NCBI GenBank assembly: GCA_902571925.1
Contig: CACGDW010000006.1
Span: 1 to 42,644, forward strand
From: an uncultured Pelagibacteraceae bacterium
Lineage (GTDB): Bacteria; Pseudomonadota; Alphaproteobacteria; Pelagibacterales; Pelagibacteraceae
DNA: 42,644 nt
Direction: 5' to 3'
In this document: positions 29,989-39,225 of the stretch, piece by piece
Position numbering within the stretch: position 1 is the stretch's first letter
Layout: each line of letters opens with the position of its first letter
The notes under the pieces: model-generated
Databases searched by the model: none
The model's input: the letters and a program-made list of their open reading frames with translations, nothing else
Told to the model about the DNA's origin: nothing
Position numbers and translations under genes: made by a program

Positions 29989-32641
29989 ACTAATCTTAAA
30001 TTTTAAATCTAAAGAGTCAAAAAAATTAAAGAATCCAAAAAACTTTTTGGGTGGAAAAGGCTCTAATTTATCAGAAATGGGAAGAATGGGTCTTCCAGTA
30101 CCACCAGGATTTACTATTTCAACAAAAGTTTGTGAAATATTTTACAAGAACAAAAGAAAGCTAAACTCAAAATTAGTTAATCAAATAAATCAAGAATTAA
30201 AAATTATCGAAAAAGATGTAAATAAAAAATTTGGAGATTTAAAAAATCCACTATTGTTATCCGTCAGGTCTGGTGCAAGGGTTTCAATGCCCGGTATGAT
30301 GGATACTATACTTAATCTTGGATTAAATGACAAAACCGTTAAAGCATTGGCCAACAAAACCTCAAATGGTAGATTTGCAAAAGATAGCTATAGAAGATTT
30401 ATTCAAATGTACAGTAATGTAGTTATGGGTGTGGAAAGTTATCATTTTGAGGAACTTATCGAGAATTATAAGCTCACAAAAGGTGTTTTGTTAGATACTG
30501 AGTTAGATGAGAATGATTGGGATGATCTTATTAAAGATTTTAAGAATACTGTTAAAAATAAAACTAATACTGAATTTCCTCAAGATGTTTACAAACAATT
30601 ACTAGGTGCAATAAATGCAGTTTTTCTATCCTGGGAAAGTAATCGAGCTAAAGTTTATAGAAAATTAAATCAAATTCCTAGTGAGTGGGGGACTGCTGTT
30701 AATGTACAATCAATGGTATTTGGAAATATGGGAAATGATTGTGCAACAGGTGTAGTTTTTACAAGAAATCCGTCAGATGGCTCTAATAATATATATGGTG
30801 AGTATTTAATAAATGCACAAGGAGAAGACGTAGTAGCTGGAACTAGAACACCACAGTACATAACTAAAAAAGCAAAAAAAGAGGCCAAAGTTAAAGAAAC
30901 TTCTATGGAAGAGTCTATGCCAAAAGTTTACTCAGAATTAATAAGAATTTTAAAAAAATTAGAAAAACATTATAAGGATATGCAAGATGTTGAATTTACA
31001 GTTGAAAATAAAAAACTTTGGATTCTACAAACTCGTTCAGGTAAAAGAACTTCAAGATCAGCAGTAAAGATTGCTGTAGATATGGTAAAAGAAAAGTTGA
31101 TTTCAAAAAAAGATGCAATCTTAAGAATTGATCCAAATTCTTTAGACACTTTATTACATCCTACTTTAGATGAAAAAAGTTCTATAAATGTGATTGCTAA
31201 TGGGTTACCCGCTTCCCCCGGAGCAGCAAGTGGTAAGGTAGTTTTTACTTCTGAAGAAGCAGAAAGATTAAATGATATGATGCAAGATTCAATTTTAGTC
31301 AGAGTGGAAACATCCCCTGAAGATATTCAAGGTATGCATGCAGCAAAGGGAATTTTGACAGCAAGAGGAGGTATGACAAGTCATGCTGCAGTAGTTGCAA
31401 GAGGCATGGGTCGGCCGTGTGTTTCTGGTTCAAGTGAAATTGATATAAATTATGATCAAAAAATGTTTAAGACATCCTCTGTTGAAGTTAAAGAAGGTGA
31501 TGTGATTACAATTGATGGTTCAACTGGAAGAATTATTTTAGGAAGTGTTCCTACAGTAAAGCCTGAAATTTCAGGTGATTTTTCAAAATTAATGGCTTGG
31601 GCTGATAATGTAAGAAAATTAAAAGTGAGAACAAATTCTGAAACTCCCTTGGACACAAAAACAGCTAGAGATTTTGGAGCGGAGGGAATTGGTCTTTGTA
31701 GAACAGAGCATATGTTTTTTGATGAAGAGAGAATTTTATCGGTGAGAGAGATGATTCTATCGAAGACCCAAGAAGATAGAGCCAAAGCTTTAAAAAAACT
31801 TTTGCCACATCAAAAAAAAGATTTTATAGAAATATTTAAAATTATGTATGGTCTTCCTGTTACAGTAAGATTACTGGATCCACCATTACACGAATTTTTG
31901 CCAAAATCAGAAAAAGAAATTTCTGAAGTTGCAAATGTAGTGGGTGCTGACCTTAAAGAGATAAATTCAAGAATAGATGAACTTCATGAGCAAAATCCTA
32001 TGTTAGGACATAGGGGATGCCGACTTGGTATTTCTTTTCCAGAAATCTATGAAATGCAATGCAGAGCTATTTTTGAAGCGCTTTCAGAACTTAAAAAGAA
32101 TAGACAGAAATCAGCCTTCCCAGAAATAATGATACCTCTCGTTTCAACAGAGGCAGAGATAAAGATTATGAAAGACCTAGTAATTAATACAGCAAAAAAA
32201 GTTCAAAAAGAAAATAATATTAAAATTGAATTTTTAGTTGGCACTATGATTGAATTACCTAGAGCAGCAATTAAAGCTAAAGATATTGCAAAACACGCTG
32301 AGTTTTTTAGTTTTGGAACTAATGATTTAACTCAAACTACCTTTGGGATAAGTAGAGATGATAGTGGTAAATTTTTAAATGATTATATTGACAATAAGAT
32401 TTTTAAAGTTGATCCATTTGTATCTATAGATGATGGAGTTAAGGATTTAGTAGAAATAGGAGTTGAAAAAGGAAAAAAACAAAACAAAAAAATTAAGTTG
32501 GGAATTTGTGGTGAACATGGTGGTGATCCAAAAAGTATTGATTTTTGCTCAAAAGTTGGTTTAGATTATGTATCTTGTTCTCCTTATAGAGTTCCAATTG
32601 CAAAATTAGCTGCTGCTCAGGCTGAGTTAAAAAAAAAATAG
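29981..32641 (+). CDS. ppdK: Pyruvate, phosphate dikinase
   Basis: 886 residues, standard for the family. The N-terminal ATP-grasp domain shows GGKGSNLSEMGRMGLPVPPG and SVRSGARVSMPGMMDT. The phosphohistidine swivel domain has GGMTSHAAVVARGMGRPCVS with the catalytic His at residue 468. The C-terminal PEP/pyruvate barrel carries GAEGIGLCRTEHMFF, MLGHRGCRLGISFPE, SFGTNDLTQTTFG and LGICGEHGGDP. It reversibly interconverts PEP plus AMP and PPi with pyruvate, ATP and Pi, supporting gluconeogenesis or PPi-saving glycolysis. It is convergent with nadC, one base apart, without a visible terminator. Confidence 0.99.
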   Translation: MTKLILNFKSKESKKLKNPKNFLGGKGSNLSEMGRMGLPVPPGFTISTKVCEIFYKNKRKLNSKLVNQINQELKIIEKDVNKKFGDLKNPLLLSVRSGARVSMPGMMDTILNLGLNDKTVKALANKTSNGRFAKDSYRRFIQMYSNVVMGVESYHFEELIENYKLTKGVLLDTELDENDWDDLIKDFKNTVKNKTNTEFPQDVYKQLLGAINAVFLSWESNRAKVYRKLNQIPSEWGTAVNVQSMVFGNMGNDCATGVVFTRNPSDGSNNIYGEYLINAQGEDVVAGTRTPQYITKKAKKEAKVKETSMEESMPKVYSELIRILKKLEKHYKDMQDVEFTVENKKLWILQTRSGKRTSRSAVKIAVDMVKEKLISKKDAILRIDPNSLDTLLHPTLDEKSSINVIANGLPASPGAASGKVVFTSEEAERLNDMMQDSILVRVETSPEDIQGMHAAKGILTARGGMTSHAAVVARGMGRPCVSGSSEIDINYDQKMFKTSSVEVKEGDVITIDGSTGRIILGSVPTVKPEISGDFSKLMAWADNVRKLKVRTNSETPLDTKTARDFGAEGIGLCRTEHMFFDEERILSVREMILSKTQEDRAKALKKLLPHQKKDFIEIFKIMYGLPVTVRLLDPPLHEFLPKSEKEISEVANVVGADLKEINSRIDELHEQNPMLGHRGCRLGISFPEIYEMQCRAIFEALSELKKNRQKSAFPEIMIPLVSTEAEIKIMKDLVINTAKKVQKENNIKIEFLVGTMIELPRAAIKAKDIAKHAEFFSFGTNDLTQTTFGISRDDSGKFLNDYIDNKIFKVDPFVSIDDGVKDLVEIGVEKGKKQNKKIKLGICGEHGGDPKSIDFCSKVGLDYVSCSPYRVPIAKLAAAQAELKKK

Positions 32642-32642
32642 T

Positions 32643-33476
32643 TTAAGTCTCTAATTTAAAATCTATTGCCGAAGCACTATGAGTAATACTTCCTACTGAG
32701 ATTCTATTAACCCCTGTTGCTGCAATAGATTTGACTGTTTTGAGACTAACATTTCCAGAAGCTTCAGTTTCATAATATTTTTTTACAAGCTTAACCCCTA
32801 ATCTTAAGTTTTTAAGGTTCATATTGTCAAATAAAACTCGATTAAATCTTAAACCCATAATATTTTTTAATTGTTTTAAATTATCTACCTCCACAGTTAT
32901 TTTTTTACCATTCTTATCTTTTATAGCTGAAGATACTAATTTTGTAATATTTGAGCTAGCAATGTGATTATCTTTAATTAAAAATTCATCACTTAGATTA
33001 AATCTATGATTAGTACCCCCACCTAATTGTACAGCATATTTCTGAATTACTCTTAAGTTTGGAATTGTTTTACGTGTACAACAAATTCTACATTTTTTAC
33101 CAGCTAATTTAACAAATTGATTTGTTTTGGTTGCTATACCCGAGATATGAGACAAATAATTTAAAGCAACCCTCTCTGCAATCAATATATTTTGAGCTTT
33201 ACCTTGAACTGTAGCAATTAAAGATTTTTTTTTTACAAAAGAACCATCTTTTTTTTTAATTATGAATTTAATCTTTTTATCAACTAATGAAAAAGCATGT
33301 TTAGCGAATAGAAGACCACCAATCACTGCATCTTGATTTGATATTAATTTAAATTTTACTATTTTATTATTTTCTAAAAGATTTGAAGTTATGTCCCCAG
33401 AAGGAAATAAATCTTCATTAAGTGCAAGCTTAACAGTACTTCTTATAAAATTTTCGCTAAGTTTTATTTTTGACAC
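32643..33476 (-). CDS. nadC: Nicotinate-nucleotide pyrophosphorylase (carboxylating), quinolinate phosphoribosyltransferase
   Basis: 277 residues. Family features are ALNEDLFPSGDITSNLL, ERVALNYLSHISGIATKTNQ, CCTRKTIPNLRVIQKYAV, GGGTNHRFNLSDEFLIKDNH, and EVDNLKQLKNIM followed by SGNVSLKTVKSIAATGVNRI. NadC converts quinolinate and PRPP to nicotinate mononucleotide in de novo NAD synthesis. It lies 6 bases after nadA on the same strand, making the quinolinate-forming and quinolinate-using steps one unit. nadB or an aspartate dehydrogenase for the first step is not in the window. Confidence 0.97.
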   Translation of the reverse strand: MSKIKLSENFIRSTVKLALNEDLFPSGDITSNLLENNKIVKFKLISNQDAVIGGLLFAKHAFSLVDKKIKFIIKKKDGSFVKKKSLIATVQGKAQNILIAERVALNYLSHISGIATKTNQFVKLAGKKCRICCTRKTIPNLRVIQKYAVQLGGGTNHRFNLSDEFLIKDNHIASSNITKLVSSAIKDKNGKKITVEVDNLKQLKNIMGLRFNRVLFDNMNLKNLRLGVKLVKKYYETEASGNVSLKTVKSIAATGVNRISVGSITHSASAIDFKLET

Positions 33477-33482
33477 AAAGTG

Positions 33483-34472
33483 TTATCTACCAATAGCAAC
33501 CATTTTTTCTACTGACAATCTTGCTTTATTAATTGTTTCTTGATCCATAATTATTTCACCTGTTTCATTTTCTAAACAGTCCAAAATTTTTGGAAGTGTG
33601 ATTCTTTTCATATGTGGGCAAAGATTACATGGTCTTATAAATTCTACATTTGGGTTTTCTACTTGTATATTATCACTCATTGAACACTCAGTAACCATCA
33701 TAACTTTTTTGGGCTGATTATCTTTCACATAATTAATCATTCCTGAAGTTGAACCAGCAAAATCACTTGCTTTAATAACTTCAGGGGGACACTCTGGATG
33801 AGCAATAATTTTAATTCCAGGATTTCTTTCTCTGATATCTTTTATTTCTTTTTCATTAAACTGATCATGAACCATACAAATGCCTTTCCATGCAATAATT
33901 TCAACATCTGTTTGTGAAGCAACATATTTTGCAAGATAATCATCAGGTAAAAAAATTACTTTTTTTACTCCTAAAGATTTTACTATTTTAACAGCGTTAG
34001 CAGAAGTACAACATACATCAGTTTCAGCTTTAACATCAGCAGATGTATTAACATATGAGACTACAGGAACCCCTGGGTACTTCTCTTTAAGAAGTCTTAC
34101 GTCATTACCTGTAATCGAAGATGACAATGAGCAACCTGCTTTCATATCTGGTAACAGAACTTTTTTATTTGGACTCATTAGTTTTGCAGTTTCAGCCATA
34201 AAATGAACTCCAGCCATTACAATTATATCTGCAGAAGTTTTTGATGCTTCAACAGCAAGCGCTAAAGAGTCAGCAGAAAAATCTGCTATACCATGATAAA
34301 TTTCAGGAGTTTGATAGTTGTGAGCAAGAATTACTGCGTTTTTTTCTTTTTTGAGTTTGTTTATTTTATGAATAAATGGAGCATGGATTGACCACTCAAT
34401 TTCAGGCATAACCTTTGAAATTTTCTGATAAATTTGGTCTGTGGCTTTTTTAACCTCTTGATTAAATTCCAT
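33483..34472 (-). CDS. nadA: Quinolinate synthase NadA
   Basis: 329 residues. The enzyme is recognised by VILAHNYQTPEIYHGIADF, GVHFMAETAKLMSPNKKVLL and the three [4Fe-4S]-cluster cysteine regions: DMKAGCS (Cys114), TDVCCTSANA, and the C-terminal RPCNLCPHMKRITL. ITGNDVRLLKEKYPGVPVVS and MVTECSMSDNI also fit. It condenses iminoaspartate with dihydroxyacetone phosphate to quinolinate. It is upstream of nadC in a two-gene operon and starts 56 bases from the divergent tRNA-Leu. Confidence 0.98.
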   Translation of the reverse strand: MEFNQEVKKATDQIYQKISKVMPEIEWSIHAPFIHKINKLKKEKNAVILAHNYQTPEIYHGIADFSADSLALAVEASKTSADIIVMAGVHFMAETAKLMSPNKKVLLPDMKAGCSLSSSITGNDVRLLKEKYPGVPVVSYVNTSADVKAETDVCCTSANAVKIVKSLGVKKVIFLPDDYLAKYVASQTDVEIIAWKGICMVHDQFNEKEIKDIRERNPGIKIIAHPECPPEVIKASDFAGSTSGMINYVKDNQPKKVMMVTECSMSDNIQVENPNVEFIRPCNLCPHMKRITLPKILDCLENETGEIIMDQETINKARLSVEKMVAIGR

Positions 34473-34528
34473 AAGAAAAATTTATCAATTTGAAACCCAC
34501 TTGTCATTGATTTAATGTGGGGCATATT

Positions 34529-34614
34529 GCGGCCATGCTGAAATTGGTAGACAGGCACGGTTGAGGGCCGTGTGAACCTAGTTCATGAGAGTTCGAGTCT
34601 CTCTGGCCGCACCA
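34529..34614 (+). tRNA. tRNA-Leu (anticodon GAG)
   Basis: 86 bases with an encoded CCA and the long variable arm of a class II tRNA. The acceptor GCGGCCA pairs with TGGCCGC. The anticodon stem CACGG/CCGTG encloses loop TTGAGGG, giving GAG, which reads leucine CUC/CUU. The T arm contains GAGTTCGAGTCTC. It ends only 5 bases before the end of the convergent ygfZ gene and has no separate terminator visible. Confidence 0.97.
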
Positions 34615-34619
34615 AAAAC

Positions 34620-35507
34620 TTAAATTTTAAGCCACTCAGGAATATGAACTTTAAAAGAACCATTTTTACTTTTAAAAGTGTTATCTTTATTAAAATTTTG
34701 GTCTAAATACTTAATTAAAGCAAAAGGGTAATCTTCATCAATTAAAACTTTACCAATTTCAACATCATTATTATAAATTTTTTCATCTTCTAATAATTTT
34801 CCACTAATTACCTTTAAGGGAAATAATCTTTTAGACAATTTATTCTTTAATTTAATTCTGGCTGTATTTTCTTGACCAACGTAACATCCTTTTTTAAAGT
34901 CAATTCCGCTAAGTTCTTCAAAATTACACTCAATACCAAATAATTTATTTTTTAATTTATTTAAATTTTTTGGAACAATTCCAAGTTCATGACTTTTAAT
35001 ATAATAGTTTTCAAGTTTATCATCCTTCAAATTTAATTTTTTTAATGACAAATAAAGTTTTTCTAAATTTATAATTAGTCTAGCACCTAAATTTTTATTC
35101 CTAGGATCTAAAATAACTGGATCTTCTCTATATTTTAATGTGTATCCCAAAATATCTTTCGCACCAGAAATTGATAAATATTTTTCATAGCCAAAGCTTG
35201 CAACCACAAACTCATTACTTAAATTCAAAATTTCAACCTTTGATCTAATTTTGTAAAGATTTAATTGATTAAATATCTCCTCAGATTGAGCTTTTTCGCA
35301 ATCAATAAAATAACCTGTTTTATGTTTGACTATGATAAACTCATATAAAAATTTACCTTGAGGAGTTAGTAAAGATGCAAAACAGCTTGAATTTTCAGAT
35401 ACTTTTTTCATATCATTAGTAACTAGATTTTGTAAAAAATCGATAGTGTCTGGGCCATTTAGATAAAGTATCGCTCTATCTTTTAATATATAAACATTAT
35501 TTTCCAT
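34620..35507 (-). CDS. ygfZ: Folate-binding protein YgfZ/GcvT-like (iron-sulfur protein maturation)
   Basis: 295 residues. The diagnostic motif KGCYVGQE is at residues 206-213 with the key Cys at 208. The N terminus LNGPDTIDFLQNLVTNDM and LTPQGKFLYEFI match the GcvT-like folate-binding fold. YgfZ/IBA57 proteins help assemble or repair [4Fe-4S] clusters in a tetrahydrofolate-dependent way, which could matter for nadA and the radical SAM enzyme in this window. It is monocistronic, divergent from the dihydroorotase gene (46-base gap) and convergent with tRNA-Leu. Confidence 0.9.
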   Translation of the reverse strand: MENNVYILKDRAILYLNGPDTIDFLQNLVTNDMKKVSENSSCFASLLTPQGKFLYEFIIVKHKTGYFIDCEKAQSEEIFNQLNLYKIRSKVEILNLSNEFVVASFGYEKYLSISGAKDILGYTLKYREDPVILDPRNKNLGARLIINLEKLYLSLKKLNLKDDKLENYYIKSHELGIVPKNLNKLKNKLFGIECNFEELSGIDFKKGCYVGQENTARIKLKNKLSKRLFPLKVISGKLLEDEKIYNNDVEIGKVLIDEDYPFALIKYLDQNFNKDNTFKSKNGSFKVHIPEWLKI

Positions 35508-35553
35508 AATTACTTGATATCTTTTTTTTTTAATATAATTATTTTTTTTATAA

Positions 35554-36861
35554 ATGTTAGATCTAATAATTAAAAATGGACAATGTTATATTGACGGTGA
35601 GTTGAAAGATGTTGACATATCTATTAAAGATGGAAAAATTCACCAGATTGGACAAATTTCAGAGAAATCAACAGAGATTATTGAAGCCAAAGGATTAACA
35701 GTTTTACCTGGTTGTATAGATACACAAACTCATTTTAGAGAACCTGGCTCGACTGATACAGAGGATTTAAATTCAGGAAGTAGAGCTGCTGTAGCAGGTG
35801 GAATAACAGCAGTATTTGAAATGCCTAATACGAATCCCCCAACTTCAACTAAAAAAGAATTTCAAAGAAAATTAGACTTAGCTAAAAATCGAATGTATTG
35901 CAATTATGCTTTTTATTTTGGTGCAACAGCAGATAATGCAGATGAATTAGCTGATCTTAAAAATTTAGAGGGTTGTTGTGGAATTAAACTTTTTGCAGGA
36001 TCTTCAACTGGTAATCTTTTAGTAGCAGATGAAAAAGATATTGAAACAGTATTTAAAAATAGTTCTAAAGTAGTAGCAGTTCACTCAGAAGATGAGGCTA
36101 TATTGAATATCAATAAAAAATTAATTATAAACGGGGATGTTCATTCTCATCCGATTTGGAGAAGTGATGAGTGTGCAATTTCCTCTACAAGAAGGATAGT
36201 TAGGATTGCAGAGAGATATAACAAAAAAGCTCATGTCCTGCATATTACAACAAAACAAGAGATTGATTTTTTATCTCAACACAAAGGAAATATTACTTTT
36301 GAAATTACTCCTCAGCACCTCACAATTTATGCACCAGATTGTTATGATAAATTAGGAACTTATGCGCAGATGAATCCTCCTATAAGAGACAAATCTCACT
36401 ATGACAGATTGTGGTATGCGGTTAAAAATAATCTGAATGATACAATTGGTTCTGACCATGCGCCACATTTAAAGGTAAATAAGGAGAAAGAATATCCCAA
36501 TTCACCATCTGGTATGCCTGGTGTACAAACTCTTATGCCTGTTATGTTAAATCACATAAATGACGGTAAAATTTCACTTAATCAATTGATGAATTTAGTT
36601 TGTGAAAACCCTGTTAAGATTTTTGGAATTAAAAATAAAGGATTTATAAAAAAAGGTTTTGATGCAGACTTCACAATAGTTGATATGAATAAAAAAATTG
36701 TAATTAAAAACGAAAATATTGAGAGCAAATGTGGATGGTCACCTTTTCATGGTTATGAATTTAAGGGAACTCCAGTTTCAACAGTTATTGCTGGAAAAAT
36801 AAAAATGAAAGACGGTAAAATTTTGGGTGATCCAGATGGAACCCCTCTACAATTTAATTAA
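35554..36861 (+). CDS. pyrC: Dihydroorotase (class I, amidohydrolase superfamily) with altered metal motif
   Basis: 435 residues. The overall match to class I dihydroorotase is strong: REPGSTDTEDLNSGSRAA, TAVFEMPNTNPPTST, GIKLFAGSSTGNL (candidate carbamylated Lys), VAVHSEDEA, HVLHITTKQE, EITPQHLTIYAP and GSDHAPH (catalytic Asp). The usual DxHxH metal motif reads DTQTH: the first His is Gln58, while His60 is kept. I believe relatives with Gln here are common in alphaproteobacteria, so the protein may still be a working dihydroorotase with one metal, but hydantoinase-like activity is not excluded. Its 3' end overlaps the convergent SMR gene by 8 bases. Confidence 0.88.
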   Translation: MLDLIIKNGQCYIDGELKDVDISIKDGKIHQIGQISEKSTEIIEAKGLTVLPGCIDTQTHFREPGSTDTEDLNSGSRAAVAGGITAVFEMPNTNPPTSTKKEFQRKLDLAKNRMYCNYAFYFGATADNADELADLKNLEGCCGIKLFAGSSTGNLLVADEKDIETVFKNSSKVVAVHSEDEAILNINKKLIINGDVHSHPIWRSDECAISSTRRIVRIAERYNKKAHVLHITTKQEIDFLSQHKGNITFEITPQHLTIYAPDCYDKLGTYAQMNPPIRDKSHYDRLWYAVKNNLNDTIGSDHAPHLKVNKEKEYPNSPSGMPGVQTLMPVMLNHINDGKISLNQLMNLVCENPVKIFGIKNKGFIKKGFDADFTIVDMNKKIVIKNENIESKCGWSPFHGYEFKGTPVSTVIAGKIKMKDGKILGDPDGTPLQFN

Positions 36862-37186
36862 GCTTGACGGTAAAATTATTTACTAAAACTACTCCAATAA
36901 CAATTAAAAACATTCCTAAAATAGCTTGCCAAGCTAGAGTTTGTTTGAAAAATACATATCCTAATATTGCAATAGTAAATATACCAAGGCCACTCCATGT
37001 TGCATAAACAATTGCAATGGGGAGCTTATTTACAACAAAAGTTAAAAGATACAGTGCACTTAAGTAGAAGATTGCTAAAAATATCGTTGGGAGTAATTTT
37101 GTAAAATTTTGAGACACTGGTAGTAGCATTGTACCTGCAACTTCACAAAATATTGCACCTATAAGAAATAAATAAGTTTTAAGCAC
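36854..37186 (-). CDS. Small multidrug resistance (SMR/EmrE-type) transporter
   Basis: 110 residues with four transmembrane helices. The essential membrane glutamate is Glu15 in FCEVAGTMLLP, followed by the SMR signature IAIVYATWSGLGIF, with a terminal helix GMFLIVIGVVLVNN. Members are proton antiporters for quaternary cations, guanidinium or polyamines, or small metabolite exporters. It starts inside the end of the prpE-type gene (8-base overlap), so it is translationally coupled to it. Which SMR subtype it is cannot be decided by eye; a single gene suggests a homodimer. Confidence 0.92.
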   Translation of the reverse strand: MLKTYLFLIGAIFCEVAGTMLLPVSQNFTKLLPTIFLAIFYLSALYLLTFVVNKLPIAIVYATWSGLGIFTIAILGYVFFKQTLAWQAILGMFLIVIGVVLVNNFTVKLN

Positions 37187-39080
37187 TTTTTAGAATATTA
37201 TTTTTAATAAGGTCCTCTTTTATTTCATCTAAGATAGTGGGATCATCAATTGTGGGTGGCATTTTATACTCAACACTATCAGCAATTTTTCTTATTGTTC
37301 CTCTTAAAATTTTTCCTGATCTTGTTTTCGGAAGACGTTTTATTACTATTGCAACTTTGAAAGCTGCAACAGGACCAATCTTATCTCTTACCATTTGAAT
37401 GCATTCTTTTGAGATTGTTTCATTATCTTTATCTACACCAGCTTTTAAAACGATTAATCCAATAGGTAATTGACCTTTTAATTTATCTGCTATTCCAAGC
37501 ACTGCACATTCAGCAACAGATTGATGTTCAGATAAAACCTCTTCGATAGCCCCGGTAGATAATCTATGACCTGCAACATTAATTATATCATCTGTTCTAG
37601 ACATGATCCAAATATAACCGTCTTCATCAATATGTCCTGCATCATAGGTCTGATAATAACCATCATAATTAGACATATAATTTTCTTTATACCTTTGATC
37701 AGCATTCCAAAGCGTCGGGAAAGTTCCTGGAGGCAAAGGTAGCTTCACTACTATATCACCCATCTCATTTGGTTTTGCTAAACTTTGGTCTGCCTTAATA
37801 ATTTTTACATCATAACCAGGTACAGCTTTACATGCTGATCCATATTTAGTTTTCATCATTTCTATTCCTGTACAATTAGAGCTAATTGCCCAACTTGTTT
37901 CAGTTTGCCACCAATGGTCTATTACTGGAACTTTCAATAAATTTTCAGCCCATTTAATTGTATCAGGATCTGCTCTTTCACCTGCAAGAAAAAGACTTTC
38001 AAATTTTGAAAGGTCATATTTAGAAAAAAATTTACCATCTGGATCTTCTTTCTTAATTGCCCTAAATGCTGTTGGAGCTGTAAAAAGAGATTTTACTTTG
38101 TAATCTGATATAATTTTCCAGAATGCTCCTGCATCTGGAGTACCAACTGGTTTTCCTTCAAATAACACTGTTGTACACCCTTTAAATAACGGAGCATAAA
38201 CAATATAGGAGTGACCTACAATCCAGCCAATGTCACTTGCAGACCACCAAATATCTCCTTCGTCAATATTATAAATATTTTTCATCGTCCATTTCAAAGC
38301 AACAATGTGACCACCTATGTCTCTTACAATTCCCTTGGGTGTTCCTGTTGTTCCAGAGGTATAAAGAATATAAGCAAATTCATTTGAGTTCATTTCAACA
38401 CAGTCAATTTCATTTGCATTTGAGACAACTTCTTCCCAACTTAACTCTTTAGGAGCATTTAATTTTACCTCATGACCTGGTCTCTGGAATAAAATCATTT
38501 TATCAATTTTATGTTTAGCTTGTTTTACAGCATCATCTACTAATGGTTTGTATTCGACAGTTCTTCCAGGTTCAAAACCACAGGAGGCAGTTACTAATAT
38601 TTTTGCTTTACTATCATCAATCCTGCTCGCAAGTTCGTTGGACGCAAAACCACCAAAGACTACAGAGTGAATTGCCCCAATTCTTGCACAAGCTAACATA
38701 GCTATAACAGCCTCTGGTATCATGGGCATATAAATTATTACTCTATCACCTTTTTTTGTGCCTTGTTCCTGTAGAGCTCCTGCAAATTTAGAAACTTTTG
38801 ATCTTAATTCTTCATAAGAATATTTGCTTTTATTTCCAGTAATTGGACTGTCATAAATTAATGCTGTTCTTTTGCCGTTTCCTTTATCGATATGAATATC
38901 TAAAGCATTGTAACAAGTGTTTGTTACACCATCTTCATACCATTTATAAAAAGGTGGATTAGATTTATTGAGAATTTTATTAGGTTTTTTAAACCAAAAT
39001 ATATCCTCTGACGCTTCACTCCAAAATTTTTCTGGATTATTTATGGATTTGTCATAAATCTTATTGAATTTATCTGACAT
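37179..39080 (-). CDS. prpE: Propionyl-CoA synthetase type acyl-CoA ligase (AMP-forming)
   Basis: 633 residues. Acetyl-CoA synthetase-like family features include the N-terminal FNKIYDKSINNPEKFW, the P-loop YTSGTTGTPKGIVRD, WWQTETSW, MSRTDDIINVAGHRLS and the catalytic Lys in KTRSGKILRG. Details such as SPITGNKSKYSYEEL and GGFASNELASRIDDSKAKI fit PrpE more than Acs. It activates propionate, possibly acrylate or acetate, through an acyl-adenylate. In SAR11 this could feed on small acids from DMSP or other solutes, but no other methylcitrate or methylmalonyl pathway gene is in the window. An SMR transporter gene follows with overlap. It is divergent from proteorhodopsin. Confidence 0.88.
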   Translation of the reverse strand: MSDKFNKIYDKSINNPEKFWSEASEDIFWFKKPNKILNKSNPPFYKWYEDGVTNTCYNALDIHIDKGNGKRTALIYDSPITGNKSKYSYEELRSKVSKFAGALQEQGTKKGDRVIIYMPMIPEAVIAMLACARIGAIHSVVFGGFASNELASRIDDSKAKILVTASCGFEPGRTVEYKPLVDDAVKQAKHKIDKMILFQRPGHEVKLNAPKELSWEEVVSNANEIDCVEMNSNEFAYILYTSGTTGTPKGIVRDIGGHIVALKWTMKNIYNIDEGDIWWSASDIGWIVGHSYIVYAPLFKGCTTVLFEGKPVGTPDAGAFWKIISDYKVKSLFTAPTAFRAIKKEDPDGKFFSKYDLSKFESLFLAGERADPDTIKWAENLLKVPVIDHWWQTETSWAISSNCTGIEMMKTKYGSACKAVPGYDVKIIKADQSLAKPNEMGDIVVKLPLPPGTFPTLWNADQRYKENYMSNYDGYYQTYDAGHIDEDGYIWIMSRTDDIINVAGHRLSTGAIEEVLSEHQSVAECAVLGIADKLKGQLPIGLIVLKAGVDKDNETISKECIQMVRDKIGPVAAFKVAIVIKRLPKTRSGKILRGTIRKIADSVEYKMPPTIDDPTILDEIKEDLIKNNILKSA

Positions 39081-39110
39081 TTAAAACCATGATTCGTTAC
39101 TGCTCTTTTT

Positions 39111-39138
39111 TTGATTTTTAACTTTTAAATTGTATTTA
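39111..39138 (+). promoter_or_regulatory. Candidate upstream promoter for the proteorhodopsin leader
   Basis: TTGATT (39111-39116) and TATTTA (39133-39138) are spaced by 16 bases. A start near 39145 would put the GAGGA at 39151 just inside the message. The surroundings are nearly pure A/T, so chance matches are likely. An alternative promoter further down (TTTGGC at 39223-39228 with TAGTTT at 39246-39251, 17-base spacing) overlaps the hairpin and palindrome described separately. Confidence 0.25.
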
Positions 39139-39161
39139 ATTTTAAAAAGTGAGGAAAATCA

Positions 39162-39215
39162 ATGCTTATTAATAGTAAATTTGTCTTCAATTATCTCGCT
39201 AGATTTGTTATTTAA
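39162..39215 (+). CDS. Possible short leader peptide upstream of proteorhodopsin
   Basis: A 17-codon ORF (begins MLINSKF, ends ARFVI) with a good Shine-Dalgarno, GAGGA at 39151-39155, six bases before its ATG. It ends 10 bases before a GC-rich hairpin and 81 bases before the proteorhodopsin start. No homologue is recognised. The ORF is short enough to be chance; the clean ribosome site in A/T-rich non-coding DNA is the main reason to list it. It could be a regulatory leader or not translated at all. Confidence 0.25.
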   Translation: MLINSKFVFNYLARFVI

Positions 39216-39225
39216 CCTCAACTTT

